A DNA stretch of 64,000 bases from Tatumella punctata (GTDB lineage: Bacteria; Pseudomonadota; Gammaproteobacteria; Enterobacterales; Enterobacteriaceae), in NCBI RefSeq assembly GCF_039523735.1, contig NZ_BAAAFW010000094.1, forward strand, positions 62,001-126,000, given 5' to 3'. Shown piece by piece: positions 35,143-45,597 of the stretch (position 1 is its first letter; each line of letters starts with the position of its first letter). Below the pieces are notes generated by a model. It saw only the letters and a list, made by a program, of their open reading frames with translations. It ran no database searches and was not told the DNA's origin. A program made the translations under genes and the position numbers.

Positions 35143-35330
35143 ATTTACAAAATATTCCATTGACAGCAGAGAGATACTGCCCGTCTGAGGGAAGATCATC
35201 CCGCCAGAGTACTGTCATTTATTATGAGTCAATTTGTCATTCTGTGAAGGGTTTTTCAGTTCATACTCTGGCCTGAATGATATTTCATGTTAACTTGTCA
35301 TGCAGGACTCTTTTGGCAGAGCAGGAACCA

Positions 35331-36542
35331 ATGACAGATAAAAAAACAGATAAAAAACTGGAAACCAGTCTGATCAGTGCTGGCAGAAAAAAACGTTATA
35401 CGGCGGGCGCAGTAAATAGTGTCATTCAGCGTGCTTCTTCACTGGTCTTTGATACGGTTGCCGAAAAAAAACGGGCGACCGCAGGACGCACCCGCGGAGA
35501 GCTGTTTTATGGACGGCGTGGTACCCTGACCCACTTTTCGTTACAGGATGCTATGACCGAACTGGAAAATGGTGCCGGTTGTGCGTTATACCCTTGCGGG
35601 GCCGCGGCGGTAACCAATGCCATTCTGGCGTTTGTCGAAAGCGGTGATCACGTGCTGATGAGCGGTTCAGTTTATGAACCTACCCGCGATTTTTGCAATG
35701 TCATACTGCGCAAGCTCAATGTATCAACAACTTTTTTCCCCCACACTTGTGGCAGTGAAATAACCCAATGGGTCCGTCCGGATACCCGTATCGTATTTCT
35801 GGAATCCCCGGCGTCGATCACCATGGAAGTTCAGGATATCCCGGCAATAGTCGCCGCTATCCGGCAGCAGGCGCCCGATGCCATTATTATGATGGATAAT
35901 ACCTGGGCTGCCGGAGTGCTTTTCAATGCGCTCGATTTCGGTATTGATATTTCTATTCAGGCGGGCACGAAATACCTGATAGGCCACTCAGATGCGATGG
36001 TGGGGACCGCGGTCGCTAATGCCCGTTGCTGGGATACTCTGCGGGAAAACTCATATCTGATGGGGCAAATGGTGGATGCCGATACTGCCTATATGACATC
36101 GCGCGGCTTACGGACTCTGGCAGTGAGGCTCCGCCAGCATGAAGAAAGCAGTATTAAAGTTGCCGAATGGCTGGCAGGACGCGAAGAGGTCTGGCGGGTT
36201 AATCATCCGGCATTGCCCCAGTCACCGGGCCACCATTTCTGGAAACGTGATTTTTCCGGCAGCAGCGGCCTGTTTTCATTTATTTTGCGTCGCCAGCTGT
36301 CGCGTGAAGCTCTGGCTGATTTCCTGGATAACTTCCGGCATTTCAGTATGGCGTACTCCTGGGGCGGTTATGAATCGCTGATTCTGGCGAATCAGCCACA
36401 GGAAATTGCCGCAATCCGTCCGCAGGGAGAACCCCTGTTACCCGGTACGCTGGTACGTCTGCATATAGGTCTGGAAAATGTGGATGATTTAATCGGTGAT
36501 TTAACTGATGGCTTTGACCGGCTGGCACGCCATCCGGAATAA
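35331..36542 (+). CDS. metC: Cystathionine beta-lyase MetC
   Basis: 403 residues from MTDKKTDKKLETSLISAG, with an AGGAA ribosome site; an upstream in-frame start is unlikely. PLP enzyme converting cystathionine to homocysteine, pyruvate and ammonia. The PLP lysine is in 'QAGTKYLIGHSD', and the 'GELFYGRRGTLTHFSLQDAM' and 'MDNTWAAGVLF' motifs are conserved. Divergent from exbB as in E. coli. No MetJ box is obvious. Confidence 0.96.
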   Translation: MTDKKTDKKLETSLISAGRKKRYTAGAVNSVIQRASSLVFDTVAEKKRATAGRTRGELFYGRRGTLTHFSLQDAMTELENGAGCALYPCGAAAVTNAILAFVESGDHVLMSGSVYEPTRDFCNVILRKLNVSTTFFPHTCGSEITQWVRPDTRIVFLESPASITMEVQDIPAIVAAIRQQAPDAIIMMDNTWAAGVLFNALDFGIDISIQAGTKYLIGHSDAMVGTAVANARCWDTLRENSYLMGQMVDADTAYMTSRGLRTLAVRLRQHEESSIKVAEWLAGREEVWRVNHPALPQSPGHHFWKRDFSGSSGLFSFILRRQLSREALADFLDNFRHFSMAYSWGGYESLILANQPQEIAAIRPQGEPLLPGTLVRLHIGLENVDDLIGDLTDGFDRLARHPE

Positions 36543-36617
36543 TACTGATAGGGTTATGCTGTCTTCCGGGACTGTATTGCATTACGGCCTGACCACAGTC
36601 AGGTAACAGGATAATAA

Positions 36618-37280
36618 ATGAGTGTTCTACATGAGATAATCCGGGCGTTATGGCACCAGGATTTCGCTGTACTGGCGGATCCACAGGTGATCTGGGTTGT
36701 CTACGCGGTTATGTTCTGCATGCTATTTCTGGAAAATGGGTTATTACCGGCGGCATTTTTACCCGGCGACAGCCTGCTACTGCTGGCCGGGGCAATGATT
36801 GCCAAAGGCGTTATGAGTTTTATCCCTGCCCTGCTGATACTGACCTGTGCCGCCAGCCTCGGATTCTGGGCTGGCTATTTACAAGGGCGCTGGCTGGGGA
36901 ACACCCGGCTGGTTCAGGGGTGGCTGAAACACCTTCCGGAAAAATACCATCAGCGGGCCTGGCAGATGTTTAACCGTCATGGGCTGGTCGCTCTGCTGGC
37001 CGGCAGGTTTCTGGCATTTATACGCACTATTCTGCCAACGATGGCCGGGATTTCCGGATTAGGCCACCTCCGCTTTCAGTTGTTTAACTGGTTAAGTGGC
37101 CTGCTGTGGGTTTTGTTGCTGGTCGCGCTGGGATATGGCATCAGCCATGTTCCTTTTATTAAACAGCATGAAGATCAGATGATGGCAGTATTAATGCTGC
37201 TGCCATTGCTGCTGCTGGCCGGTGGTTTATGCGGCAGCCTGATTTTCCTGTGGAAAAAAAAGCGCCACACCTCAGCCTGA
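36618..37280 (+). CDS. yghB: DedA-family inner-membrane protein YghB
   Basis: 220 residues. The DedA signatures 'FLPGDSLLLLAGAMIAKG' and 'GRFLAFIRTILPTMAG' lie between several hydrophobic helices. DedA proteins recycle lipid carriers or phospholipids across the membrane and support cell division, drug tolerance and the proton-motive force. It follows metC by 75 bp, as in E. coli, and a strong terminator closes the unit. Confidence 0.95.
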   Translation: MSVLHEIIRALWHQDFAVLADPQVIWVVYAVMFCMLFLENGLLPAAFLPGDSLLLLAGAMIAKGVMSFIPALLILTCAASLGFWAGYLQGRWLGNTRLVQGWLKHLPEKYHQRAWQMFNRHGLVALLAGRFLAFIRTILPTMAGISGLGHLRFQLFNWLSGLLWVLLLVALGYGISHVPFIKQHEDQMMAVLMLLPLLLLAGGLCGSLIFLWKKKRHTSA

Positions 37281-37285
37281 CCCCT

Positions 37286-37315
37286 GCACATCAGGCCGTT
37301 TTCGGCCTGATGTGC
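37286..37315 (+). terminator. Strong hairpin after yghB
   Basis: GCACATCAGGCCG and CGGCCTGATGTGC form a 13-bp perfect stem with a TTTT loop, a few bases after the stop. No T-run follows. Confidence 0.7.
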
Positions 37316-37434
37316 CCTCCCTCACTCCGGCCAGACGGCGGCTATCCTTTCCCGGTGCCCGCCACCAAGATCAGTACTACACTTACCCTTATTCAGCATA
37401 ACCTGACGAATTTTTTGCTACGGAGGAAACTAAT

Positions 37435-38265
37435 ATGTCCGGACAACCTTTCATCAAATTACACGATGGCCGGCTGATGCCACAACTGGGACTGGGTGTA
37501 TGGCAGGCAACGGTCGATCAAACCCGCCAGGCCGTGAGCTATGCACTGAAAACCGGCTATCGCTCTATTGATACTGCCGCTATTTATCAAAATGAAGCAG
37601 GGGTCGGCCAGGCCATTCAGGACTCTGATATTCCCCGTGAAGAACTGTTTATTACCACCAAACTCTGGAATACAGACCAACTCCATGCCGCGGAAGCCCT
37701 GCAAACCAGCCTGCAAAAACTACAGCTTGATTATATTGACCTGTATCTTCTTCACTGGCCCTGCCCGCAAAATAATCACTATATTGCCGCCTGGCAGCAG
37801 CTAATTGAATTACAGCAGCAGGGACTGATCAAAAGTATCGGGGTATGTAATTTTCAGCAGCAACATCTGCAGGCCATTATCCGTGAGACAGGCGTAACCC
37901 CTGTTATTAACCAGATTGAACTGCATCCGCTGTTTCAGCAACGCCCGCTGCATGCCTGGAACGGGTTGCACCATATTCAGACTGAGTCCTGGAGCCCGCT
38001 GGCACAAGGCGGAAAAGGGGTTTTCGACCAGCCGCAGATCCGCGCGCTGGCAGAAAAATATGCAAAGACTCCCGCACAAATCGTTATCCGCTGGCATATT
38101 GATAACGGCCTGGTAGTGATACCAAAATCTGTCACTGATACACGTATCGCAGAAAACTTTGCGGTATTTGATTTCAGACTGGAAAAAGAAGAGTTAACGG
38201 CTCTGGCAGCGCTTGATGCCGGCCAGCGTCTCGGCCCGGATCCGGATAATTTTAATAAAGTCTGA
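37435..38265 (+). CDS. dkgA: Aldo/keto reductase DkgA (2,5-diketo-D-gluconate reductase A)
   Basis: 276 residues with a GGAGGAAA ribosome site. NADPH-dependent reduction of 2,5-diketo-gluconate, methylglyoxal and related aldehydes. The AKR tetrad is visible: Asp/Tyr in 'GYRSIDTAAIYQNE', Lys in 'FITTKLW', His in 'LYLLHWPCP'. The 'IPKSVTDTRIAENF' cofactor motif is intact. E. coli places yqhC and yqhD before it; both are missing. Confidence 0.94.
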   Translation: MSGQPFIKLHDGRLMPQLGLGVWQATVDQTRQAVSYALKTGYRSIDTAAIYQNEAGVGQAIQDSDIPREELFITTKLWNTDQLHAAEALQTSLQKLQLDYIDLYLLHWPCPQNNHYIAAWQQLIELQQQGLIKSIGVCNFQQQHLQAIIRETGVTPVINQIELHPLFQQRPLHAWNGLHHIQTESWSPLAQGGKGVFDQPQIRALAEKYAKTPAQIVIRWHIDNGLVVIPKSVTDTRIAENFAVFDFRLEKEELTALAALDAGQRLGPDPDNFNKV

Positions 38266-38270
38266 TAAAC

Positions 38271-38291
38271 GCAGGCCAGGGAACGGCCTGC
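38271..38291. terminator. Bidirectional hairpin between dkgA and the acetyltransferase
   Basis: GCAGGCC and GGCCTGC pair around a 7-nt loop between convergent genes that end 34 bp apart. Confidence 0.5.
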
Positions 38292-38299
38292 CGTGTCCA

Positions 38300-38824
38300 C
38301 TACCGTCCCTGCGCCAGTACAGACAAATCATCACCAAAGAGACGATGATAATTCATCCCTTCGATGACCTGCCCGCCAGCAGCCTGATAAAAAGCCTGCA
38401 CTTTTTTATCCGTTGCCGAAGATAACCAGTCCAGTCGGTAGCACTCTTGCTCGCAGGCTTGCCGGGCAATAAACTGCATCAGCAGTTTGCCGATCCCCTG
38501 CCGCCGGTATGCCGCCGAAACAAATAATTCCTTAATAAACATTTGTCCGCTAAAACGCGGGGCCGGATACATGACAGAGACACAGGCAAAAGCAACAACG
38601 TTCCTCTGTAACGTCACTTTATATACTGCGGTGCCGGAGCGAGGAGCCAACACCCGGTGTTGCAAATAACCTGTCATTTCTTCTTTATTTATCACAACAC
38701 CCGGGTAATGCCAGCAATTCATTTCAATAAAAATATCGGCCAGTTCCTGATATTCATCCGACTGGCATACGGTGACCTGCGGTCGCGCTTCCGGTTGTGA
38801 AGGGGCTAACTGAACAGTTGTCAT
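38300..38824 (-). CDS. GNAT-family N-acetyltransferase
   Basis: 174 residues. The acetyl-CoA-binding motif A is clear ('AAYRRQGIGKLLMQFIARQA'), and the flanking strands, such as 'ELFVSAAYRR' and 'FYQAAGG', fit the family. The acceptor (antibiotic, polyamine, protein or small molecule) is unknown. It stands alone, transcribed toward dkgA. Confidence 0.85.
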   Translation of the reverse strand: MTTVQLAPSQPEARPQVTVCQSDEYQELADIFIEMNCWHYPGVVINKEEMTGYLQHRVLAPRSGTAVYKVTLQRNVVAFACVSVMYPAPRFSGQMFIKELFVSAAYRRQGIGKLLMQFIARQACEQECYRLDWLSSATDKKVQAFYQAAGGQVIEGMNYHRLFGDDLSVLAQGR

Positions 38825-39052
38825 CGCTACTCCATCCGTTAATCAGGGCTATGTCCTTCCATAGGCGGTGTATCAGCATATTACTTTTTTCAGGGCTGAT
38901 CATTTTCTCTGTCCCCCCGCTCACTGAGCCCGAATGTTTATACAGTGCGGACAGCGACTGACTATCTGTAAAAACGCCCGTCGATGCCCCCGGAGGTACA
39001 GCATTATCCCTGAGACAATTTCATCTTCCCGATAAACAGAGGCAAAGTACCG

Positions 39053-40474
39053 CTAATTTATCGCCTGCTGTACCATCAGCTGACCTGCGCAACCACCATC
39101 CGCCAGCTCAAGATTCTGGCTGTAGTAAACAAACGGAAAATGTTCCGACGAGCTGCAGGGGAACGTCACCAGTAACTCGACGCTGCCATCCACCCAGACG
39201 GTATCCTTCCAGCCCCGATCTTCGGCCATTGGCAGTGCACCATTCACACTGCGTATCAGAAACATGGCCCCCTGAATATGAAATGCCTGTGGCTTGTCGG
39301 CCTGTACCGTCCAGCGTTCAGTACTGCCCTGGCGCACCACCGTATCAATTCGCAGGGTATCCCGGGCGACGCCATTGATCCCCGCCGGAGAGTTTTCTAA
39401 GGTTATCTGACGGCTGGCAGTCACATTACCTGCTTGTGACATCGCTGCCAGAACGGTCGGCAAACCATCGGTGACCAGAGGTAATAAGCCGGTAGGACGC
39501 AGGGTCAGCACCAGAGTCGAGGTGAGTACGGAGGATGGCTGGAAAATACCCTTAATACGTTCCATAAAGGTCGCAGGGGTACCGGCGGTGATAGAAACAT
39601 CATTTCCCTGGGATAAGTCGACCAGTACTTCACGGCGCTCGCCGGGGGCCAGAGACAACTGGCGGACGGTCACAGGCGCGGGTAAAAAACCCTGATCACC
39701 GGCAATCACGGTGAATGGACGATCATCGCTGAGTTGTAGCTGGTAACGACGGGCATTGGAAGCGTTTAGCAACCGTAACCGCACCCAGCCACGGGACACA
39801 TTCACGTACGGACTGCGGATACCGTTGGTCAGCAGAATATCGCCGTAAAATCCCTGCTCAGCCCCGCTGTCATACACCGGGGAGCCGAAGTTATCCAGTC
39901 GCTTATCCTGAATAATCAGCGGAAAGTCATCAACACCATAGTGCTTAGGCAGTGCCAGTGACTTGCTGTTATCGTCTTCAATCAGCCACATTCCGGCCAG
40001 ACCGTTATAGACATGAGGTGCCATATGGCGGGGGGTATCTGCATGATACCAGCAGGTCGCAGCGGGCTGACGCACCGGCAGGACAGGCGCCCAGTCAACA
40101 TTCGGTGAAATCTGCCGCGGTGCGCCACCATTTAATGCACCCTGTACCTGCAAGCCACTGACGGTCATTGATACCGGTTCCGGCAGACGGTTACTGTAAA
40201 TCAGCTTAACATCATCACCGTTATGTACCCGCACGGTAGGGCCCAGGTAAATACCATTAAACCCCCATACGGGGGCTTTGGTTGTTCCGTTAAACGCCCA
40301 GTGACTGGCTTGCATAGTCAGAAACAGTGGCTGGCCACGACGTGACTCCAGCAGCGGTGGTACCGGCAGTGCATTTTCACCGGCATCAGCCGCCAGAGCT
40401 GCACGTGGCAGTACCGTGCTACCGAGCGCTGCACCGGCAGATAACTGAAGAAACTGACGTCTGTTAAAAGACAT
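39053..40474 (-). CDS. ftsP: Cell-division protein FtsP (SufI), Tat-exported
   Basis: 473 residues. A twin-arginine leader 'NRRQFLQLSAGAALGSTV' is followed by cleavage near ALA-AD. The body is a multicopper-oxidase fold ('PTVRVHNGDDVKLIYSNRLP', 'YHADTPRHMAPHVYNGLAGM') with the copper ligands largely missing, as in SufI. It stabilises the divisome under stress in the periplasm. plsC lies next to it, as in E. coli. Confidence 0.95.
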   Translation of the reverse strand: MSFNRRQFLQLSAGAALGSTVLPRAALAADAGENALPVPPLLESRRGQPLFLTMQASHWAFNGTTKAPVWGFNGIYLGPTVRVHNGDDVKLIYSNRLPEPVSMTVSGLQVQGALNGGAPRQISPNVDWAPVLPVRQPAATCWYHADTPRHMAPHVYNGLAGMWLIEDDNSKSLALPKHYGVDDFPLIIQDKRLDNFGSPVYDSGAEQGFYGDILLTNGIRSPYVNVSRGWVRLRLLNASNARRYQLQLSDDRPFTVIAGDQGFLPAPVTVRQLSLAPGERREVLVDLSQGNDVSITAGTPATFMERIKGIFQPSSVLTSTLVLTLRPTGLLPLVTDGLPTVLAAMSQAGNVTASRQITLENSPAGINGVARDTLRIDTVVRQGSTERWTVQADKPQAFHIQGAMFLIRSVNGALPMAEDRGWKDTVWVDGSVELLVTFPCSSSEHFPFVYYSQNLELADGGCAGQLMVQQAIN

Positions 40475-40568
40475 ATACTCCTGACCTTATACTGATAACA
40501 CCACCGGTGTTAGTTCACGACAAACCATCAACGTTATCCGCCAGACCATACCGACTGCGGCGATACTG

Positions 40569-41300
40569 TTATTTTTCCTGCGTGCGGCGGGCCACTTCTT
40601 TATTCAGTTCATCAAGGCGCGCAGACATCAGTTCACGGCAGTGGGTCGCCAGCTTACGCGCCGACTGACCTTCAAACTGTTTGATATCTACCGGAGGTAA
40701 CATTTCAACAATCACCAGCCCGTTGCGCCAGCGATTGAGTTTTATCTTATTATGGGTATCAGAGATCACAATTGGGATCACCGGAACACCGGCCGCCAGC
40801 GCAGCATGAAATGCACCGGTTTTAAACGGAAGCAGCCCGCGTCCGCGGCTGCGGGTACCTTCAGGAAACATCCAGAACGAAATCCGTTTCTTTTTAAACT
40901 GAGACACCACATCGTTGATCGTATCATGGGCCTTGGTCCGGTTATCGCGGTCGATCAGCAAATTCCCGGTCAGCCAGTATAACTGTCCGAAGAACGGGAC
41001 CCAGGCCAGGCTTTTTTTCCCTACAGTGACCGTCGGTGGCTGCACCATATTTGCTGCCGTTACCATATCGTAATTGTTCTGATGGTTTGCGATATAAATG
41101 GCATTACCGAAGTTTTCCGCACCTTCGGGTTTACGCAGCTCAACACGGATACCAAATACTTTATTCAGGCGGCCAAAGGCATGCGCGAAAGTCGCGACAT
41201 GGCGCGGGTTCCTTGGTGAGAAACAACACCATAAACAGCCAAACACACAGACAATAACCGAATAGATAATAACGATAAGAGCGCGCAAAATTAACAGCAT
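40569..41300 (-). CDS. plsC: 1-acyl-sn-glycerol-3-phosphate acyltransferase PlsC
   Basis: 243 residues. N-terminal membrane helix; catalytic block NHQNNYDM (His-x4-Asp) and acceptor block PEGTRSRGRGLLPFKTG are intact. It makes phosphatidic acid from lysophosphatidic acid on the inner membrane. It lies between ftsP and parC, the E. coli order, all on the minus strand. Confidence 0.96.
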   Translation of the reverse strand: MLLILRALIVIIYSVIVCVFGCLWCCFSPRNPRHVATFAHAFGRLNKVFGIRVELRKPEGAENFGNAIYIANHQNNYDMVTAANMVQPPTVTVGKKSLAWVPFFGQLYWLTGNLLIDRDNRTKAHDTINDVVSQFKKKRISFWMFPEGTRSRGRGLLPFKTGAFHAALAAGVPVIPIVISDTHNKIKLNRWRNGLVIVEMLPPVDIKQFEGQSARKLATHCRELMSARLDELNKEVARRTQEK

Positions 41301-41460
41301 AACAACCTCTTAATAGCAGCCTGCTTTACTTCTTTCGCTAAAAAGCAGACAGAACATTCACTGCCGGTGCTATCACACCGCAGTGATCATCAGAACAACA
41401 ATAAACAGCCAGCAAGTATAACGGTTTTTTTAGCCGCCGCGTTACCTGCCGGCAGCGTTC

Positions 41461-43737
41461 TCAGCCCGTCGCTGCTGCGGTATTGTTATCCGCAGCAGGT
41501 GTTTCAATATCAACACGATCAATGCGCTGCAACCCGCGTGGTAACAAAGTACCGCGCCGTCCGCGCTCGGTTCTGAATTTTTGTAAATCATCTTCACGCA
41601 GTGTGAGTTTTCGCTTACCGACATGTAATGTCACCACACTCAGTGGCGGCAGTAATAACAGCCAGACGACTTTATCGGTGCCGGCAGCGGCTTCAGCGGC
41701 CGGAATGGAGATAATCTTGTTACCCTTACCTTTCGATAACTGAGGCAGGTCTTTCACCGGGAACATCAGCATTCGTCCGGCAGCCGTAATCACCATCAAC
41801 CGATCTTCATCGTTATTAACCGCCAGTGGCGTCATGACTCTGGCATTTTTCGGTAACGAAAGCATAGCCTTACCGGCACGATTACGCGACTGTAAATCGT
41901 TAAAGGTACAGATAAAACCGTATCCGGCGTCAGAGGCCATCAGTAACCGTTGATCGTCCGCTTCCATCAGTACATGTTCGACGACTGCTCCCGGCGGCGG
42001 GGTCAGTTTCCCGGTCAGGGGTTCCCCCTGGCCACGGGCCGAAGGCAGACTGTTCGGATCTAAGGTATAACTGCGGCCGGCGGAGTCCAGAAACGACACC
42101 GGCAGATTGCTTTTGCCTTTGGCGGATGCAAGGTAGCTGTCACCGGCCTTATAACTGAGTCCGGCAGGATCAATATCATGCCCTTTGGCACTGCGTACCC
42201 AACCCATTTGTGATAACACCACGGTCACAGGTTCAGAAGGTACCAAATCTGTTTCGCTGATCGCTTTTGCTTCGCTACGTTCACGTAACGGTGAACGGCG
42301 ATCATCACCATAGGTTTTACTGTCCGCCTGCAATTCTTTCTTCAGCAGAGTATCCATTTTCCGTCCGGAAGCCAGTAATGCCTGTAGCTCATCACGTTCT
42401 TTGGCCAGCGCATCCTGCTCGGTGCGGATTTTCATCTCTTCCAGTCTGGCAAGATGACGCAATTTCAGTTCAAGGATCGCTTCAGCCTGAGTATCGCTGA
42501 TAGAAAAACGTGACATCAGCAATGCTTTTGGCTGGTCTTCGCTGCGAATAATTTCAATCACTTCATCTATATTCAGGAAAGCAGTCAGCAGCCCTTCAAG
42601 AATATGCAGACGGTTCAGCACCTTATCCAGCCGGAAGTTTAAACGTTTACGTACCGTATCACGACGATAGACCAGCCATTCACTGAGGATTTCCAGCAAA
42701 TTTTTTACCGCAGGACGGTTATCCAGGCCGATCATATTCAGGTTAATACGATAACTTTTTTCCAGATCCGTGGTGGCAAACAGGTGATTCATCAGCGGTT
42801 CAGCGTCAACCCGGTTGGAACGCGGCACAATCACTAGCCGGGTCGGATTTTCGTGATCAGACTCATCACGCAGATCCTCTACCATAGGCAGTTTTTTATT
42901 ACGCATCTGGGCGGCGATCTGTTCCATCACCCGCGCACCGGATACCTGATGAGGCAGCGCAGTGATAATCAGTTCACCGTCTTCTTTTTTCCATACGGCA
43001 CGCTGCCGCACACTGCCACGCCCGCTGGCATAGATTTTTCGGATCTCACTGCGCGGGGTAATAATTTCCGCGTCTGTCGGGAAATCCGGGCCCTGAACAA
43101 TATCCAGCAATTGATCCAGGGTGGTTGCTGGCTTATCAATCAGTGTTATGGCAGCATCGGCAACTTCACGTAAATTGTGTGGCGGAATATCCGTTGCCAT
43201 CCCGACGGCAATTCCGGTCGTACCGTTTAACAGAATATTCGGTAAGCGGGCAGGCAGCATTTTCGGCTCCTGCAGCGTCCCGTCAAAGTTAGCGACATAA
43301 TCGACAGTGCCCTGTCCCAGCTCACCAAGTAACAGCTCGGCATATTTTGATAAGCGGGATTCCGTATAACGCATGGCAGCAAAGGATTTCGGATCATCCG
43401 GCGCACCCCAGTTTCCCTGGCCATCCACCAGCGGATAACGGTAAGAGAAAGGCTGCGCCATTAATACCATCGCTTCATAGCAGGCACTGTCACCGTGCGG
43501 ATGATATTTACCCAGAACATCACCGACCGTACGGGCCGATTTCTTAAATTTTGCGCTGGCATTTAATCCCAGCTCAGACATTGCATAAATAATACGCCGC
43601 TGAACCGGTTTTAAGCCGTCCCCGATATAGGGTAATGCCCTGTCCATGATCACGTACATGGAGTAGTTCAGATAGGCATTTTCGGTAAATTTGTGCAATG
43701 CAAGACGTTCTGCACCGTCCCGGGTCATGTCACTCAT
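41461..43737 (-). CDS. parC: DNA topoisomerase IV subunit A (ParC)
   Basis: 758 residues (E. coli 752). It decatenates sister chromosomes with ParE. The catalytic tyrosine lies in 'AAMRYTESRLSKYA'. The quinolone-determining region 'YHPHGDSACYEAM' keeps the Ser and Glu of the susceptible type. The C-terminal beta-pinwheel is present and ends with an Ala-rich tail. plsC follows. Confidence 0.98.
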   Translation of the reverse strand: MSDMTRDGAERLALHKFTENAYLNYSMYVIMDRALPYIGDGLKPVQRRIIYAMSELGLNASAKFKKSARTVGDVLGKYHPHGDSACYEAMVLMAQPFSYRYPLVDGQGNWGAPDDPKSFAAMRYTESRLSKYAELLLGELGQGTVDYVANFDGTLQEPKMLPARLPNILLNGTTGIAVGMATDIPPHNLREVADAAITLIDKPATTLDQLLDIVQGPDFPTDAEIITPRSEIRKIYASGRGSVRQRAVWKKEDGELIITALPHQVSGARVMEQIAAQMRNKKLPMVEDLRDESDHENPTRLVIVPRSNRVDAEPLMNHLFATTDLEKSYRINLNMIGLDNRPAVKNLLEILSEWLVYRRDTVRKRLNFRLDKVLNRLHILEGLLTAFLNIDEVIEIIRSEDQPKALLMSRFSISDTQAEAILELKLRHLARLEEMKIRTEQDALAKERDELQALLASGRKMDTLLKKELQADSKTYGDDRRSPLRERSEAKAISETDLVPSEPVTVVLSQMGWVRSAKGHDIDPAGLSYKAGDSYLASAKGKSNLPVSFLDSAGRSYTLDPNSLPSARGQGEPLTGKLTPPPGAVVEHVLMEADDQRLLMASDAGYGFICTFNDLQSRNRAGKAMLSLPKNARVMTPLAVNNDEDRLMVITAAGRMLMFPVKDLPQLSKGKGNKIISIPAAEAAAGTDKVVWLLLLPPLSVVTLHVGKRKLTLREDDLQKFRTERGRRGTLLPRGLQRIDRVDIETPAADNNTAAATG

Positions 43738-44092
43738 TGTTAATCAATCCTCACTTCGCGGCCAGCCAGACACTCGTCGGTGGCGGTTATCTGGCGGGGA
43801 TAGTACCTTATTCGCCGTAGTTAGTCACAGGGGCGTTACGCGGCTACCAAGCCTTGTGCCGCGAATGAGGGTTAAAACATCAGTCGTACTCATCTCTGAA
43901 TACCGGCCACAGGATCAGGCATTACTTTTTGTATTTTTTCCCGGCAGATCTTCAGGGGGTTACTGACCTGCGGATCTGTGACGGCATCCACCGATTATTG
44001 CAGTCTCTGCAAAAGTATTATGCTCAGCCAACCATTTTTTTTTATCTGCCGGCAGTTAACAATATACAGAGACCAGTTAAGAGGAAAAAACG
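43738..44092. other. Intergenic stretch between parC and mdaB
   Basis: About 355 bases separating the divergent parC and mdaB. I see no gene; it should hold both promoters. A possible AT-rich promoter precedes mdaB. Confidence 0.4.
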
Positions 44093-44674
44093 ATGAGTAA
44101 CATCCTGATTATTGACGGAGGCACCACATTTGGTCATTCCGCCGGACGCCTGAACCACACGCTCAGTGAGCAGGGCGCCGCGGAACTACGTCGTCTGGGC
44201 CACGAGGTATCGGTTACCCGTGTCGATCAGCCGTACTATATTGAGGCCGAGATCGAGAAATTTGTCCGCAATGATGTGGTGATCCTGCAAATGCCCGGCT
44301 GGTGGATGGGAGAGCCCTGGACCGTGAAAAAATATATCGATGAAGTGTTCACCTATGGTCATGGCCGCTTATATGCCAGTGACGGCCGTACCCGTGCAGA
44401 CAGTGAAAAGAAATATGGTTCCGGCGGATTACTGCAGGGGAAAAAATATATGCTGTCACTGACCTGGAATGCGCCGTTACAGGCCTTTACCGATCCACAG
44501 CAGTTCTTTGAGGGCAGTGGCGTGGACGGTGTCTATCTTCATACCCATAAAGCATTCCAGTTTCTGGGGATGAGTGGCCTGCCAACCTTTATCTGTAATG
44601 ATGTAATTAAAGATCCTCAGGTGCCGCTGTATATTGAAAATTACCAACAGCACCTGCAGCAAATATTCGGTTAA
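44093..44674 (+). CDS. mdaB: NAD(P)H quinone reductase MdaB (modulator of drug activity B)
   Basis: 193 residues with a GAGGAAA ribosome site. Flavodoxin-like fold; 'ILQMPGWWMGEPWTVKKYID' and 'GGLLQGKKYMLSLTWNAP' are diagnostic of MdaB. A two-electron quinone reductase with FAD that limits redox cycling. The stop overlaps the converging LysR gene. E. coli has ygiN next; here it is absent. Confidence 0.95.
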   Translation: MSNILIIDGGTTFGHSAGRLNHTLSEQGAAELRRLGHEVSVTRVDQPYYIEAEIEKFVRNDVVILQMPGWWMGEPWTVKKYIDEVFTYGHGRLYASDGRTRADSEKKYGSGGLLQGKKYMLSLTWNAPLQAFTDPQQFFEGSGVDGVYLHTHKAFQFLGMSGLPTFICNDVIKDPQVPLYIENYQQHLQQIFG

Positions 44675-45597
44675 TGCTTACCGGGATATCCCGGTGCCAG
44701 TAACAGGCCGTGTTCTGTCACGGCCTGTTGCAGATAATCGAGGAAACAGCGAATACGAACCGCCAGTGCCGTGTTGCGGTAATACACCGCATGTACCGGC
44801 AATAACATACTCTGAATTTCCTGCCCGAGAATCGGTACCAGTTTGCCTTCGTTCACCGCTGCTGCCGATGCAAAGTCAGATAACCGGGCAATCCCCTGGC
44901 CGGCTATCGCCAGTTGTAAGATTGTCTCACCACTCGATGCCCGCAGCGTCGGGGTTATCTGCATAAATTCCTGGCGGGCATTAAACAGCGGCCAGTGGTT
45001 ATGTACCAGAGGCTGAGTGAAACCCAGCGTACGATGGACGGAAAGCTGCTCACTGTGTTCAGGCGTTCCGTAACGCTGCAGATAGCCGGGGCTGGCAAAC
45101 AAACGTAACGGACTGTAGCCCAGAATCCGGGCATGGATCCCGGAGTCGGGCAGGGTTCCCATGCGGATCGCAATATCTGTCTGTTGTTCCAGCAGATCAA
45201 TCGGCAAATCATCGGTCGTCAGTTCCGGCTCAATCTGCGGATAGCGCCCGAGGAATTCTCCGAGTAAGGGGACGATAATATGCTGCATAAACGAAGGTGC
45301 CGTATTGATACGCAGCCGGCCTGAGGGCGTTTCCCGGCGTACAGCCAGCTCCTCTTCTGCTGAGGCCATTGCGGCCAGGATTTTCCTGGCTCGTTGTAAA
45401 AACAGGCTGCCCTCCGGGGTCAGGGCCATCCGCCGCGTGGTGCGCTGCATCAGTGTGGTATCCAGCTTATTTTCCAGCCGGCTGAGTGAACGACTGACCG
45501 AAGATACGGTCATCGTCAGTTGATCTGCCGCCGCGGTAATCGACCCGCTATCCACTACCGCTATCCAGATGCGCATATCTTCAAGTGTGACTTTCAT
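44671..45597 (-). CDS. LysR-family transcriptional regulator
   Basis: 308 residues. N-terminal winged helix ('ITAAADQLTMTVSSVSRSLSRLENK') and the substrate-binding-like domain ('GRLRINTAPSFMQHIIVPLL') place it in the LysR group related to aromatic/redox regulators near mdaB. It converges on mdaB, overlapping it by a few bases, so mdaB and the downstream EamA gene are candidate targets. The effector is unknown. Confidence 0.85.
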   Translation of the reverse strand: MKVTLEDMRIWIAVVDSGSITAAADQLTMTVSSVSRSLSRLENKLDTTLMQRTTRRMALTPEGSLFLQRARKILAAMASAEEELAVRRETPSGRLRINTAPSFMQHIIVPLLGEFLGRYPQIEPELTTDDLPIDLLEQQTDIAIRMGTLPDSGIHARILGYSPLRLFASPGYLQRYGTPEHSEQLSVHRTLGFTQPLVHNHWPLFNARQEFMQITPTLRASSGETILQLAIAGQGIARLSDFASAAAVNEGKLVPILGQEIQSMLLPVHAVYYRNTALAVRIRCFLDYLQQAVTEHGLLLAPGYPGKH